DNA of 64,000 nucleotides from Shimia ponticola (lineage in GTDB: Bacteria > Pseudomonadota > Alphaproteobacteria > Rhodobacterales > Rhodobacteraceae): assembly GCF_007995215.1 (NCBI RefSeq), contig NZ_VCDK01000003.1, positions 434,001-498,000 of the forward strand, written 5' to 3'. The first letter of the stretch is position 1, and the number at the start of each line of letters is the position of its first letter. The notes below the pieces were generated by a model that worked only from the letters and a program-made list of their open reading frames with translations, did not search any database and was not told the origin of the DNA. Positions 35,805-43,882 of the stretch are shown piece after piece. The translations under genes and the position numbers were made by a program.

Positions 35805-36464
35805 TCAGACCCATGTCAGCTGATGTTCGCGCAAAAGCGCGGTCAACAGAACCCGCGCCTGTTCGCGGTGGGCACGGTGAAGCAATCCGGCGCTGTCAGA
35901 GTCGCCCCGTTCAATCGCATCCAGAACCGCCAGATGATCTTCGTTTGATCGCCGGGGCAGCGGCCGCAATCGCAGGGTCACCATACGGGCTCTGCGCACC
36001 TGATCGGTATAGCGCGCGGCCGTTTCGGCAAAACGCGCGTTGCCGGACGCCGCCAAGAGACCCTCGTGAAAGGTGTCATCTGCTTCGGCCCATGCCTCCA
36101 GATCACCTGCGGCCAACGCATTTTCCATATCCGCAATCGCGCGCCGCATCGGCGCAAGATCGGCGGCATCAAGTGCCCGGCTTGCAGCCCGCGCCGCTGC
36201 CGCAGACTCAATCGCCGTCAGCACCTCATAGATGTCATTCATGTCGTCCGCAGACAGCCCCACGATGCGGGCACCGCGACGCGGGCGCAGGGTGACAAGC
36301 CCCTGATCCTCAAGGCGCATCAGCGCCTCACGCACTGGCGTGCGGGACATACCCAGACGATCCGCCAGTTCGGCCTCAAGGTGATCGGAGCCGGGCGGCA
36401 ACGCGCCTTTGAAGATAAGGGCTCGCAAGGCATCGGTGGCGCGCGTGGTTGCGGTTTCGCTCAT
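35805..36464 (-). CDS. GntR-family regulator, FCD type
   Basis: 219 aa. Winged helix at about 5-70 (TRATDALRALIFKGALPPGSDHLEAELADRLGMSRTPVREALMRLEDQGLVTLRPRRGARI), then an all-helical FCD domain with metal-binding-type residues (DDTFHEGLLAASGN, and a late H-x-A-V-L-D-A-I). FCD regulators respond to carboxylic acids or sugar acids. The start overlaps the upstream dehydrogenase stop by 1 bp. It is the natural candidate to bind the palindrome at 37528-37545. Confidence 0.9.
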   Translation of the reverse strand: MSETATTRATDALRALIFKGALPPGSDHLEAELADRLGMSRTPVREALMRLEDQGLVTLRPRRGARIVGLSADDMNDIYEVLTAIESAAAARAASRALDAADLAPMRRAIADMENALAAGDLEAWAEADDTFHEGLLAASGNARFAETAARYTDQVRRARMVTLRLRPLPRRSNEDHLAVLDAIERGDSDSAGLLHRAHREQARVLLTALLREHQLTWV

Positions 36465-37492
36465 CAGGACACCTCCACTCTGCGCTGTGTCGCCGCCGAC
36501 GTGTAAACAGCCTCTTCGATCTGTCTGACCGTCAGGTAATCTGCTGCTTCGTTTTCAAGCTGACATGCGCCTTGCAAGGCACGCACCACATGATCATTCA
36601 GCGCATAGACGCAATCACCGGCAAAGCCGGGCCAATCGCGGGCCTCGAGCAGGTTTTGAGCGGAGAGATCGCCGAATTTTCGGTACCAAAGACTGCCGTC
36701 GCCCCGCAGGTCCATCGTGCCTTCAGTGCCTTCAAACAGCGCCTCGCCCAGTGTGGTGCGGCAATTCTCGGCTGCATGATCGAGCAATCGGTTCCCGTCA
36801 AACAGGGCGCGCTTGTTGTCGGCGAAATCAAACAAGATATGCGCGGCGTCTTCGCCCTTGATCACGGGGTTCATTCTGCGCGTGTCTGCATAAACGCCAC
36901 GCACAGGCCCCAGCAGATAGCGAAACGTATCGATCCAATGAACGGCGGTTTCGTGGACCAAAAGCCGGGGCATGGTCTGGAAATAGGGTTGACGATCAAG
37001 ATAGGCATTTGGCCCCTGACCGTCGCCGGTGCGCAGCCGGAAGGTGATTTGATGAACCTCACCAATCAAACCCTCTGACATGGCCAGGTGCGCGGCCCTG
37101 TACCAAGGCTGGAACCTGAAATTCTCATGGATCACCAAGGCGACCCCTGCGTCGCTTGCCAAATCCGCAAGTGCCTTTGCTTTGGCGACCGATGTACTGA
37201 ACGGCTTTTGGCAGATGACCACCTTGGGCCGCGCCGCCACAGCAATCCGGACAAGCGGATCATGTGCCTCAGGCGGTACAACCAGATCGATCACATCGGG
37301 GACATCCGGCGCGGTTTCGTCCAGCAACGTCTCAAGACTGTCAAAGGCAGGAACGCCGGTGGCACGCGCTTTGTCCAGATCGCGATCGGCCACGCCAATC
37401 AACTTTGTGCTTGGGTGGCGCTGCCATGCCTCGTGATGGAATGCGGCGAAATACCCAGCCCCGACGCAGGCAACCGAAAATGTTGGGTTCAT
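36464..37492 (-). CDS. Gfo/Idh/MocA-family oxidoreductase
   Basis: 342 aa from ATG 37492 (M-N-P-T-F-S-V-A-C-V-G-A-G-Y-F); a TTG two codons earlier is less likely. Rossmann motif VGAGYF. The catalytic E-K-P motif appears as Q-K-P (ICQKPFSTS), keeping the Lys. LLVHETAVHWIDTFRYLLG supplies the usual His. It oxidises or reduces a sugar-type substrate with NAD(P). First gene of the operon with the FCD regulator and glycerate kinase, divergent from the ABM and MBL genes. Confidence 0.88.
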   Translation of the reverse strand: MNPTFSVACVGAGYFAAFHHEAWQRHPSTKLIGVADRDLDKARATGVPAFDSLETLLDETAPDVPDVIDLVVPPEAHDPLVRIAVAARPKVVICQKPFSTSVAKAKALADLASDAGVALVIHENFRFQPWYRAAHLAMSEGLIGEVHQITFRLRTGDGQGPNAYLDRQPYFQTMPRLLVHETAVHWIDTFRYLLGPVRGVYADTRRMNPVIKGEDAAHILFDFADNKRALFDGNRLLDHAAENCRTTLGEALFEGTEGTMDLRGDGSLWYRKFGDLSAQNLLEARDWPGFAGDCVYALNDHVVRALQGACQLENEAADYLTVRQIEEAVYTSAATQRRVEVS

Positions 37493-37527
37493 AGTCAATG
37501 TCCACGCCGACAGACAAATTGCACATC

Positions 37528-37545
37528 ATTAACGTATACGTTAAT
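37528..37545. promoter_or_regulatory. 18-bp perfect palindrome, likely operator of the FCD GntR regulator
   Basis: ATTAACGTATACGTTAAT is self-complementary over 18 bp, with a GTATAC centre as in several GntR/FCD operators. It sits in the middle of the 85-bp gap between the divergent dehydrogenase (37492) and ABM (37578) genes, so one bound dimer could control both units. Confidence 0.75.
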
Positions 37546-37577
37546 CCATGCATTATGCAGGAGCAATGGGGGACGAT

Positions 37578-37868
37578 ATGTTTGCAGTGGTTGTTAGGTT
37601 TCATTTGAAACCGGGGACGATGCCGGATTTCCTGCCTCTCATGATCCGGAACGCACAGCAATCGCGGCAAACCGAACCCGGCTGCCACCAATTCGATGTG
37701 CTGAGAGACGCGGCCACCCCGGCCGAGGTGTTTCTCTACGAGCTTTATTCCGACGAAGCGGCGTTTCAGCTTCATCTTGAGACCGATCATTTCAAGCAGT
37801 TCAACGCTGCCACGTCTGACATGATCGCCGACAAAGACATTCGCACCTATGACACGGTCACCCAATGA
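37578..37868 (+). CDS. Antibiotic-biosynthesis-monooxygenase (ABM) domain protein
   Basis: 96 aa from ATG 37578 (M-F-A-V-V-V-R-F-H-L-K), with GGGGGA four bases upstream; ATG 37566 and 37548 have poor spacing. The ferredoxin-like dimeric fold is recognised by VVVRFHLKPGTMPDFLPLM, EPGCHQFDVLRD and FLYELYSDEAAFQLHLETDHFKQF. Members include cofactor-free monooxygenases and LsrG-like isomerases. Its stop overlaps the next gene's ATG (ATGA), so it is coupled with the MBL hydrolase. Confidence 0.85.
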   Translation: MFAVVVRFHLKPGTMPDFLPLMIRNAQQSRQTEPGCHQFDVLRDAATPAEVFLYELYSDEAAFQLHLETDHFKQFNAATSDMIADKDIRTYDTVTQ

Positions 37869-38656
37869 CTTGGGAGGTCTACGCCGTCAAATATGCCGAG
37901 CGGAACAGTCGCACGCGCGCTGACAGTTTCATATTCGATGACAACCATGATGCGCCGCATGCGATGGACTACTTCATCTGGGTTTTGCGGCAAGGCCCAC
38001 GCACAATTCTGGTCGATACGGGCTATGACGCCAAAGAGGCCGCTGCCCGAAACCGGCCCATCACCATCGACCCGCGTGAGGCGCTTAGGCCGCTTGGCAT
38101 CAAGCCAGAAGATGTGACCGAAGTCATTGTCACACATCTGCACTATGACCATGCAGGTGGTCTGCATCTGTTCCCGAACGCGACACTGCATCTTCAAACT
38201 GCCGAAATGATCTTTGCCACCGGTCCGTGCATGTGCCACGAAACCCTCCGCAATCCGTTCACGGCAGACCATGTCTGCGAGGCGATCAAACGTCTTTATA
38301 CGGGCAAGGTTGTCTTTCATGACGGTGAAAGCGAGATTGCCGAAGGCGTGAGCGTGCACAGGATCGGGGGCCATTCGCGCGGATTGCAGGCCGTGCGCGT
38401 TCTGACCCAAGCCGGTTGGCTATGTTTGGCGTCTGACGCCGCGCACTATTACGAAAATGCGCTTGCAAACAAACCTTTCCCCATCGTTGTTGACGTCGAG
38501 GATATGCTGAGCGGCTTTGCCAAATTGCATGCGTTGGCCTCACGACCCGGACTTATCATTCCGGGGCATGACCCTTTGGTGCGCGACCTGTTCGACGCTG
38601 TTGCCCCCAACATCTATCGGCTCGACCAAGGGCCAAGGCGCGAACCTGAAATTTAG
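37865..38656 (+). CDS. MBL-fold metallohydrolase, AHL-lactonase-like
   Basis: 263 aa. The metal site H-L-H-Y-D-H (91-96) is intact, with further His/Asp in GGHSRG, SDAAHYY and PGHDPLV. The arrangement resembles AhlD/AttM-type N-acylhomoserine lactonases. In this context (sugar dehydrogenase, glycerate kinase) hydrolysis of a sugar lactone is as likely as quorum quenching. Overlaps the ABM gene by 4 bp. Confidence 0.88.
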   Translation: MTWEVYAVKYAERNSRTRADSFIFDDNHDAPHAMDYFIWVLRQGPRTILVDTGYDAKEAAARNRPITIDPREALRPLGIKPEDVTEVIVTHLHYDHAGGLHLFPNATLHLQTAEMIFATGPCMCHETLRNPFTADHVCEAIKRLYTGKVVFHDGESEIAEGVSVHRIGGHSRGLQAVRVLTQAGWLCLASDAAHYYENALANKPFPIVVDVEDMLSGFAKLHALASRPGLIIPGHDPLVRDLFDAVAPNIYRLDQGPRREPEI

Positions 38657-38857
38657 AGCATCATTTCAGAGCAGTCGTGCCATCTAGTGTGGCGATGGCT
38701 TCCTAAAGCCGACAGGATAGCGGGCCATCCCACGGTTGAGGTGGCCGTTCCGCACCCGAGCGCCGACCTGAATTCCAACTTATGTGCGCTAGGTCGCACA
38801 ACTTCCCGCTGAGCAAGGTTACGCTAAGGCACGTCAGCAGACCGGGGAGCCATCGAC

Positions 38858-40873
38858 ATGAGCTATCTCTCATTGCCTAACCTCGCCTTTTCGGGGCGGT
38901 TTCAGGCGGATACCTCAACCGTCAACAACAACGTCTTCTACTACAACACCGAAAAATTCGACCCCAGCTATCAGGCGAAGGCTTTGCTGGTGAACGATGA
39001 ATACCCCGCGGTCTATGGCTACTGGAACCCGGAAGGCACCGGTGCATTTCGCCTGATCGACGCCAAAGTAACCAAGGCCCAAACATCCGTTGATGATCCG
39101 GGCACCGATGATGTCGCTGTTGGGCTCTTCATCAACGCGCAAGAGGCGCGAACATCTGCCAAACTCGTCGATCTCGACCCGCAGTGGCAATACGGATCCA
39201 TGATCTTTGGCCTGCGCATCATTCTGACCGATGGCACAACCGAATACATGCGCGGTGACTATCGACCGGCGCCATTCCGGGACATCTATTTCGGACGCAA
39301 GCCCGCAGGTCACGGCGTCCAAGGGTCTGAAACCGCATCAGCCAAGTTCACCAGCATCCTCGAAAACGTCGAATTCACGGAAGCCGCCGAGAAGAGCCCG
39401 ATCCTGATGGCCCTCAAAGCCAGCGCCGAGTCCAACGACGACCGGCTGTCGATCAACCTGATGACCGGCGGCTTCAGTAAGCAATCGACCTACGGCATCA
39501 TGTGCGGTTCAATCGGCCCTTGGGAACAAGGCGACCCGCTGGCCTTTGTCGCGGGTCGCAGGTTTTCGATTGATAAGGCCGGATCGGCCTATAACGGCAT
39601 GTGCAATTCAAACGGCATCGGGTTTTTCGACGCCCAGATCAACGGCACGACCCTAAGCGCGGATTTATCCAACGCCCTGCCTCAAGACGCGGCCAACCAA
39701 GCACGCAACATCGGTGACCTGGGTTTTGCGATCATCACGGTGGCCGACGAAGTGCGTGACATCGGCAAGCGAACCGGCACCGCAGAGCCTGTGATCAAGA
39801 CAGGCGCATATGTGGGTGCGGATGATGTCGATCTGATCGGGACAATTCCCTACACAGCCGACAACTGGTTGTTCACAACCAGCGGGTTGTGTCAGCTCAC
39901 CATGACGGAAGAGCAGACCAAGCTTGCCGCAGAGCGCCCCCTCGCCTTGGTTGAATGCCGTGAAGACGGAAGTTTCCGGATCATGTCCCGCGAAACGCCC
40001 GGCGGATTTTTCGTGCGGGCCGACAACTTTGAATTTCGCCTAGACCCCGATTTTGCGACGCCAGCGAGCGACCACGTTCACATCTTGGGCCTGCAATATG
40101 GCGCACCATGCGCCAACCTGCCGATCAGCATCGAACCGCAGCCGCGCACGTCCGGCGGCAGCAACTTTGACGGACCGGATCAGCCCTCTATTCCCATCCC
40201 CGACGTGAATTTCCCAGAAAACAAGATTTCGATTGCCGATCATGTCACCACCAGCGACGCTGGCTGGGTCAGCGTTCCGTTCGTCGCCCGAAACCCCGAT
40301 AATCCGAGGGAATATGTCGACGGTCAGATCTTTCAGATCAACTACGGCCCCGCGATTAATGGCCCGTTTCCTGCCCCGATGTTCGAGATGATCGTGGCCC
40401 ATGTGCGCGATGCTGTGCACGTGCCGGATGATCCCGATTGGGAAACGGACGTGGCCCCTTTCATGCAGCAATACGACAATCTTTATCCGGTGATGTCGAA
40501 ATGGCTGTTCAGTCTCGCCGATCCGGACGTCGTCAAAGATCATGCCAAGATCCTCGCGTTCGCCTTTGAACGACCCTTTGAAGACCCCAACCACATGCCG
40601 GTCACGCGCGATATGTCAGCGGGCAAACGACAAATCATTCTGAATTGGCTCGCCAAACGAATGCAGACCGCCCCTCCGCAGGTCATGCCCAAATCTGATC
40701 CGCCGCCAACAATCGAAAACAGGGGACCAGCCCCGGTGCCATTGGCCAAGGTCACCGCGGCTGATTGGCAGGCTTTGCATGATGCTTTGCCTGCGCATGA
40801 CGACGGCAAATCCATGGCCGCGCGAAACTATGCGCTTACGCAAATCGCAGCGCTGAAAGGTCGTGACACATGA
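38858..40873 (+). CDS. Protein resembling the N-terminal part of VioB/RebD-type synthases
   Basis: 671 aa, no signal peptide or membrane helix. The start M-S-Y-L-S-L-P-N-L-A-F-S-G-R-F-Q-A-D followed by T-S-T-V-N-N-N resembles a conserved-hypothetical family and the N-terminal half of VioB (which also opens with a F-P-R-x-x-F-x-G motif). Other segments: GYWNPEGTGAFRLIDAKV, LVDLDPQWQYGSMIFGLRI, and WLFTTSGLCQLTM. No catalytic motif is recognised. It is coupled by an ATGA overlap to a ferritin-like protein of the VioB C-terminal type, so the two may form a split version of one enzyme. GGGGAG precedes the ATG. Confidence 0.6.
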   Translation: MSYLSLPNLAFSGRFQADTSTVNNNVFYYNTEKFDPSYQAKALLVNDEYPAVYGYWNPEGTGAFRLIDAKVTKAQTSVDDPGTDDVAVGLFINAQEARTSAKLVDLDPQWQYGSMIFGLRIILTDGTTEYMRGDYRPAPFRDIYFGRKPAGHGVQGSETASAKFTSILENVEFTEAAEKSPILMALKASAESNDDRLSINLMTGGFSKQSTYGIMCGSIGPWEQGDPLAFVAGRRFSIDKAGSAYNGMCNSNGIGFFDAQINGTTLSADLSNALPQDAANQARNIGDLGFAIITVADEVRDIGKRTGTAEPVIKTGAYVGADDVDLIGTIPYTADNWLFTTSGLCQLTMTEEQTKLAAERPLALVECREDGSFRIMSRETPGGFFVRADNFEFRLDPDFATPASDHVHILGLQYGAPCANLPISIEPQPRTSGGSNFDGPDQPSIPIPDVNFPENKISIADHVTTSDAGWVSVPFVARNPDNPREYVDGQIFQINYGPAINGPFPAPMFEMIVAHVRDAVHVPDDPDWETDVAPFMQQYDNLYPVMSKWLFSLADPDVVKDHAKILAFAFERPFEDPNHMPVTRDMSAGKRQIILNWLAKRMQTAPPQVMPKSDPPPTIENRGPAPVPLAKVTAADWQALHDALPAHDDGKSMAARNYALTQIAALKGRDT

Positions 40874-41958
40874 AAATTGACCCAACCTACGTGCAGCAGG
40901 CGCGCGACGTCGAAACCGTCGAAGAGCTGCGTGCCTTGGTGCAAAAGGCCATCGAACTCGAACATGCAACGATCCCGCCGTATCTGTGCGGCTACTTCAC
41001 GCTCAAGCTTGGTACCAACGAGGCCGTGGGCGACATCATACGATCTGTTGCCATCGAAGAGATGTTGCACATGACCATCGCGTGCAATCTTCTTTTGGCG
41101 ATTGGCGGACGCCCTCGCATCAATACGCCTGACTTTGTGCCCAGCTATCCGGACGGTCTGCCCTTCGGTATTGGCGATGAGGAAGAGCCTGACGGAGATG
41201 AAAAGACCTTCAAGGTTCACCTGCGCAAGTGTTCGCGGATGCAGGTCGAAGACGTGTTCATGAAGATCGAAGAGCCGGACCAGATACTCGACATACCCGA
41301 TGTCGACATGTTGGGCGAAGAACAAAGGCATTTCGACACGATCGGGGATTTCTACCTGTTCCTGATCGCCGCGATCGAGCGGTTGGGACCGTCGATTTTC
41401 AAAGATGGTCATCCGCAAATCATCGCCCGCAAATGGTTTCCGAATCCCAAGGAGATGTTTGAAATCACCGATGTCGAAACCGCATGCGAGGCCATCCGCG
41501 TCATTGTTGATCAGGGTGAAGGGTCCAAAGACGACCCGTTCGACGAATTTGGCGAGCCGTCGCACTACTACCGGTTTCAGGAAATCATCAAAGGGCGCAA
41601 ACTCATTCGCGTGCCGGATGCAGACCCGCCCTATGCCTATGCGGGCGAGCCCGTCGTGCTGGATGATTTGGATGTCTGGAACATGGACACCAACGCATCC
41701 ATTTCGAAATACAAGCCCGGCTCGATGTCCGAGCGGATGGCAATCCAGTTCAGCTACTCTTACACGCGCGCCCTGAATGCGCTGCACGACACGTTCAACG
41801 GACGGCCCGAAGCGCTCGATGATGCGATGGGCATCATGTACGAATTGCGGCTTCTCGCGCAGCAGGTGCTTTCCACCCCGGCAGAATGGGCTGACGCTTC
41901 CAACAAGCAGCAGGCGCAGACCGGGCTTTCATTTGAATACAGGACGACAAACACATGA
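40870..41958 (+). CDS. Ferritin-like di-iron protein of the VioB (iminophenylpyruvate dimer synthase) type
   Basis: 362 aa. N-terminal four-helix-bundle motif: E29/E31 in AIELEHATIPPYLCGYF and E64-x-x-H67 in AIEEMLHMTIACNLLLAIGG, the ligand pattern of the ferritin-like domain found at the C terminus of VioB/RebD/StaD. The middle (TFKVHLRKCSRMQVEDVFMKIEEPD...IGDFYLFLIAAIERL) and the late FSYSYTRALNALHDTFNGRPEALDDAMGIMYELRLLAQQVL helices fit that family. In VioB this domain dimerises imino-indolepyruvate; the substrate here is unknown. Overlaps both neighbours by 4 bp (ATGA). Confidence 0.75.
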   Translation: MKIDPTYVQQARDVETVEELRALVQKAIELEHATIPPYLCGYFTLKLGTNEAVGDIIRSVAIEEMLHMTIACNLLLAIGGRPRINTPDFVPSYPDGLPFGIGDEEEPDGDEKTFKVHLRKCSRMQVEDVFMKIEEPDQILDIPDVDMLGEEQRHFDTIGDFYLFLIAAIERLGPSIFKDGHPQIIARKWFPNPKEMFEITDVETACEAIRVIVDQGEGSKDDPFDEFGEPSHYYRFQEIIKGRKLIRVPDADPPYAYAGEPVVLDDLDVWNMDTNASISKYKPGSMSERMAIQFSYSYTRALNALHDTFNGRPEALDDAMGIMYELRLLAQQVLSTPAEWADASNKQQAQTGLSFEYRTTNT

Positions 41959-42890
41959 AATTCTTTGCCTTTTTCACTGCGCTTACAGCGCCCGCAGCCG
42001 TCATTGCCGGTGGGCTTCAGGTCGCGACAGAAACGGAAGCTGAAACCTACGGCCCAACGAAACAGGCTGACGCGGTCTATGCCACCTTTGGTGTCCACAA
42101 CCCTCCGGCCTACAGCCCGTGTCAGGTGCCGGGTTGCGTCTATCACCGTGCTGAAGGTGAGCCGTCAAATCCATTGTTCCCGCCGCAGTGGCAATCTGAA
42201 TGGACCATGTACACCGTCACCGCTGGCTATCAGGACAATCCACCGCCTTATCCGTTGGACATCGGCTCGGTCGATGGATTGGAATACACAACCTCTTACG
42301 GTGCGACCTTTTATGACAGCACTTTCGAGCATCCGGACTTTCCCGGTGAAGGCGCGATGATGGAGTATTACGACGAAAAGTGCCTACCCATTTTTCCCAT
42401 CGACAACAGCTTTAGCTGCGCCTTCATTTCACTGGGCGATACCGCCTACTTCCTGACTTACGATGACCGACCAGAGGGGATGCCGGACTGCTGCCTCTTT
42501 TCTTCATTGAACCATCCCCCACGCCGCGATTTTGTAAAGCATTTGCCCTACAGCGTTGCCGACAGCACGCGGACCTACCTGCCGGGCGTTCAGGCCTATT
42601 CACTGACCACGCCGGGCCCCGGCGGTGCGCCCATCCTGTTCGGCTATGCCTTCAATTCGGCCTATACGGTAGATGATGCTGCAGACGCCACGCTCAAAAC
42701 GCCGTACCGGCACCCAAACCAGTTTTATTTCTCAGGTTCGCCAACGATCCCGCCAAACGCGCCCATCGTGACGCAGATCTACACCGGGTTTATGTCAACC
42801 CCGCCAACGCCCGAGGACACATGGAACCAAGTCGGAGACATGTGTACTGCCGAACCTCTGCCGAAATGCAAACTCTTCAGCGGCGGATAA
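41955..42890 (+). CDS. Secreted protein of unknown family, third gene of the split-VioB-like operon
   Basis: 311 aa. Signal peptide about 1-18 (M-K-F-F-A-F-F-T-A-L-T-A-P-A-A-V-I-A-G). The mature protein is rich in aromatic and proline residues, with about eight cysteines (CQVPGC, CLPIF, SCAF, DCCLF, MC, KC) that could form disulfides in the periplasm or outside. I do not recognise a family; a cyanovirin-like or pigment-binding role cannot be argued from sequence. ATGA overlap with the ferritin-like gene means it is co-translated. Its 3' end overlaps the convergent VTT-domain gene by 14 bp. Confidence 0.6.
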   Translation: MKFFAFFTALTAPAAVIAGGLQVATETEAETYGPTKQADAVYATFGVHNPPAYSPCQVPGCVYHRAEGEPSNPLFPPQWQSEWTMYTVTAGYQDNPPPYPLDIGSVDGLEYTTSYGATFYDSTFEHPDFPGEGAMMEYYDEKCLPIFPIDNSFSCAFISLGDTAYFLTYDDRPEGMPDCCLFSSLNHPPRRDFVKHLPYSVADSTRTYLPGVQAYSLTTPGPGGAPILFGYAFNSAYTVDDAADATLKTPYRHPNQFYFSGSPTIPPNAPIVTQIYTGFMSTPPTPEDTWNQVGDMCTAEPLPKCKLFSGG

Positions 42891-43491
42891 GACGGTAAAG
42901 AGCCCATGCAACACCGGGCACACCAACAGATGCGGCAAACACCCAAAGAAAGGTATTTGTCGTGGCCGCAAACGCTCCGAGCGCCGCATAGGTGACCGCC
43001 ACCCCAAAGTTGGCGAGGGTCGAAGCAGCCCAGAACACCTGAGGACGCATCTCGGTTGCTCCTGCAGTGATGGTCATGGCCTCTGACAGCACAGGAACAG
43101 CGCGCGTCGCCACCAGGGCCACCACCTGCCCACGTCCGGCGCGCGGCAAATCATGGGCGCCCTGCGTGCGTCTCAGGATCGGCAGCCCGGCGACACGACC
43201 GATCCAATAGCCCAGTGCGCTTCCCATCAAGAGGCCCGCAAAGACGGCACCCGCCCCAGCCCAAAAGCCAAGATACGCGCCCGCCGCAGCGGCGATCAAA
43301 CTGGATGGCAACGGGAGAAGAATATCCAGCGCCAAGAGCAAAACGACCACCATTGCAACGAGGGCGTGGGCCTGTGGCTGCGCAAAGAACGTCGTCAAAC
43401 GCAATTCGATTGCATCGCCGAAGGCCATGAAAGGCAGGATGATGGCAAGAAACAGGATTGAAGCCGGAACAAGATAGGGGACGCGCGCCAT
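42877..43491 (-). CDS. VTT/DedA-like inner-membrane protein
   Basis: 204 aa from ATG 43491 (M-A-R-V-P-Y-L-V-P); GGAAAGG is upstream, and the longer frame to 43563 has no support. About five to six helices, with PLPSSLIAAAAGAYLGFWAGAGAVFAGLLMGSALGYWIGR as the VTT core (glycine-rich re-entrant segment plus E/R-type loop) and VALVATRAVPVLSEAMTITAGATEM. DedA/VTT proteins are linked to lipid-carrier recycling and membrane homeostasis. Single gene. Confidence 0.8.
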   Translation of the reverse strand: MARVPYLVPASILFLAIILPFMAFGDAIELRLTTFFAQPQAHALVAMVVVLLLALDILLPLPSSLIAAAAGAYLGFWAGAGAVFAGLLMGSALGYWIGRVAGLPILRRTQGAHDLPRAGRGQVVALVATRAVPVLSEAMTITAGATEMRPQVFWAASTLANFGVAVTYAALGAFAATTNTFLWVFAASVGVPGVAWALYRLIRR

Positions 43492-43882
43492 ATTTGCCTT
43501 TCCACGCTGTACAGCTTTGGGTGGTTTCAGTGTGATCGTGAAACGTCCGGCTGAACAAGACAAATCATGCTAGGGGCGCAAAGGCAAAAAAGTGGCTGAC
43601 GTGCGAAAAATCAGAAAATCAAAACCTTGCCACCAATCATCGTAGCCGATGTTGCACGCCAGCCCTGACGATGAAATTACCCGTCAATTGTGGCAAAATC
43701 GGGCGAGAACTTGGGCCGCTTTTCCCAATTAGGGCAGCGCCTACAATCGGCGGGGGAAATGCGTTGATCTTACCGCGAAGGTGAGCGACCACGCACAACC
43801 AGCGGTTATTCCGGACCTCAGCGTCCAATGCGCAAGGAATCAAAAGCAAATCACTTGGCGATCCGAGTCGGCTGGCGCACGC
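43492..43882. other. 391-bp intergenic region, no gene recognised
   Basis: Between the VTT-protein start and the end of the HlyD gene. Base composition is more AT-rich than the surroundings on its right of the VTT start (43580-43625). The only frame of note, a minus-strand one of 70 codons (43637-43849), has no ribosome-binding site or family resemblance. I saw no RNA gene or strong dyad. The VTT-gene promoter probably lies at its left end. Confidence 0.5.

Noticed and set aside
37865-38656. Quorum-quenching AHL lactonase as a firm call
   Set aside because: The metal motif fits, but the sugar-oxidation neighbours make a sugar-lactone substrate equally likely; kept as MBL-fold hydrolase only.
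38657-38857. Possible regulatory RNA or operator before the split-VioB-like operon
   Set aside because: Only a 5-bp GTGCG/CGCAC dyad is visible in the 201-bp gap; too weak to call.
40828-41787. 319-codon minus-strand frame opposite the ferritin-like gene
   Set aside because: Antisense shadow; the plus-strand gene has metal-ligand motifs and ATGA coupling on both sides.
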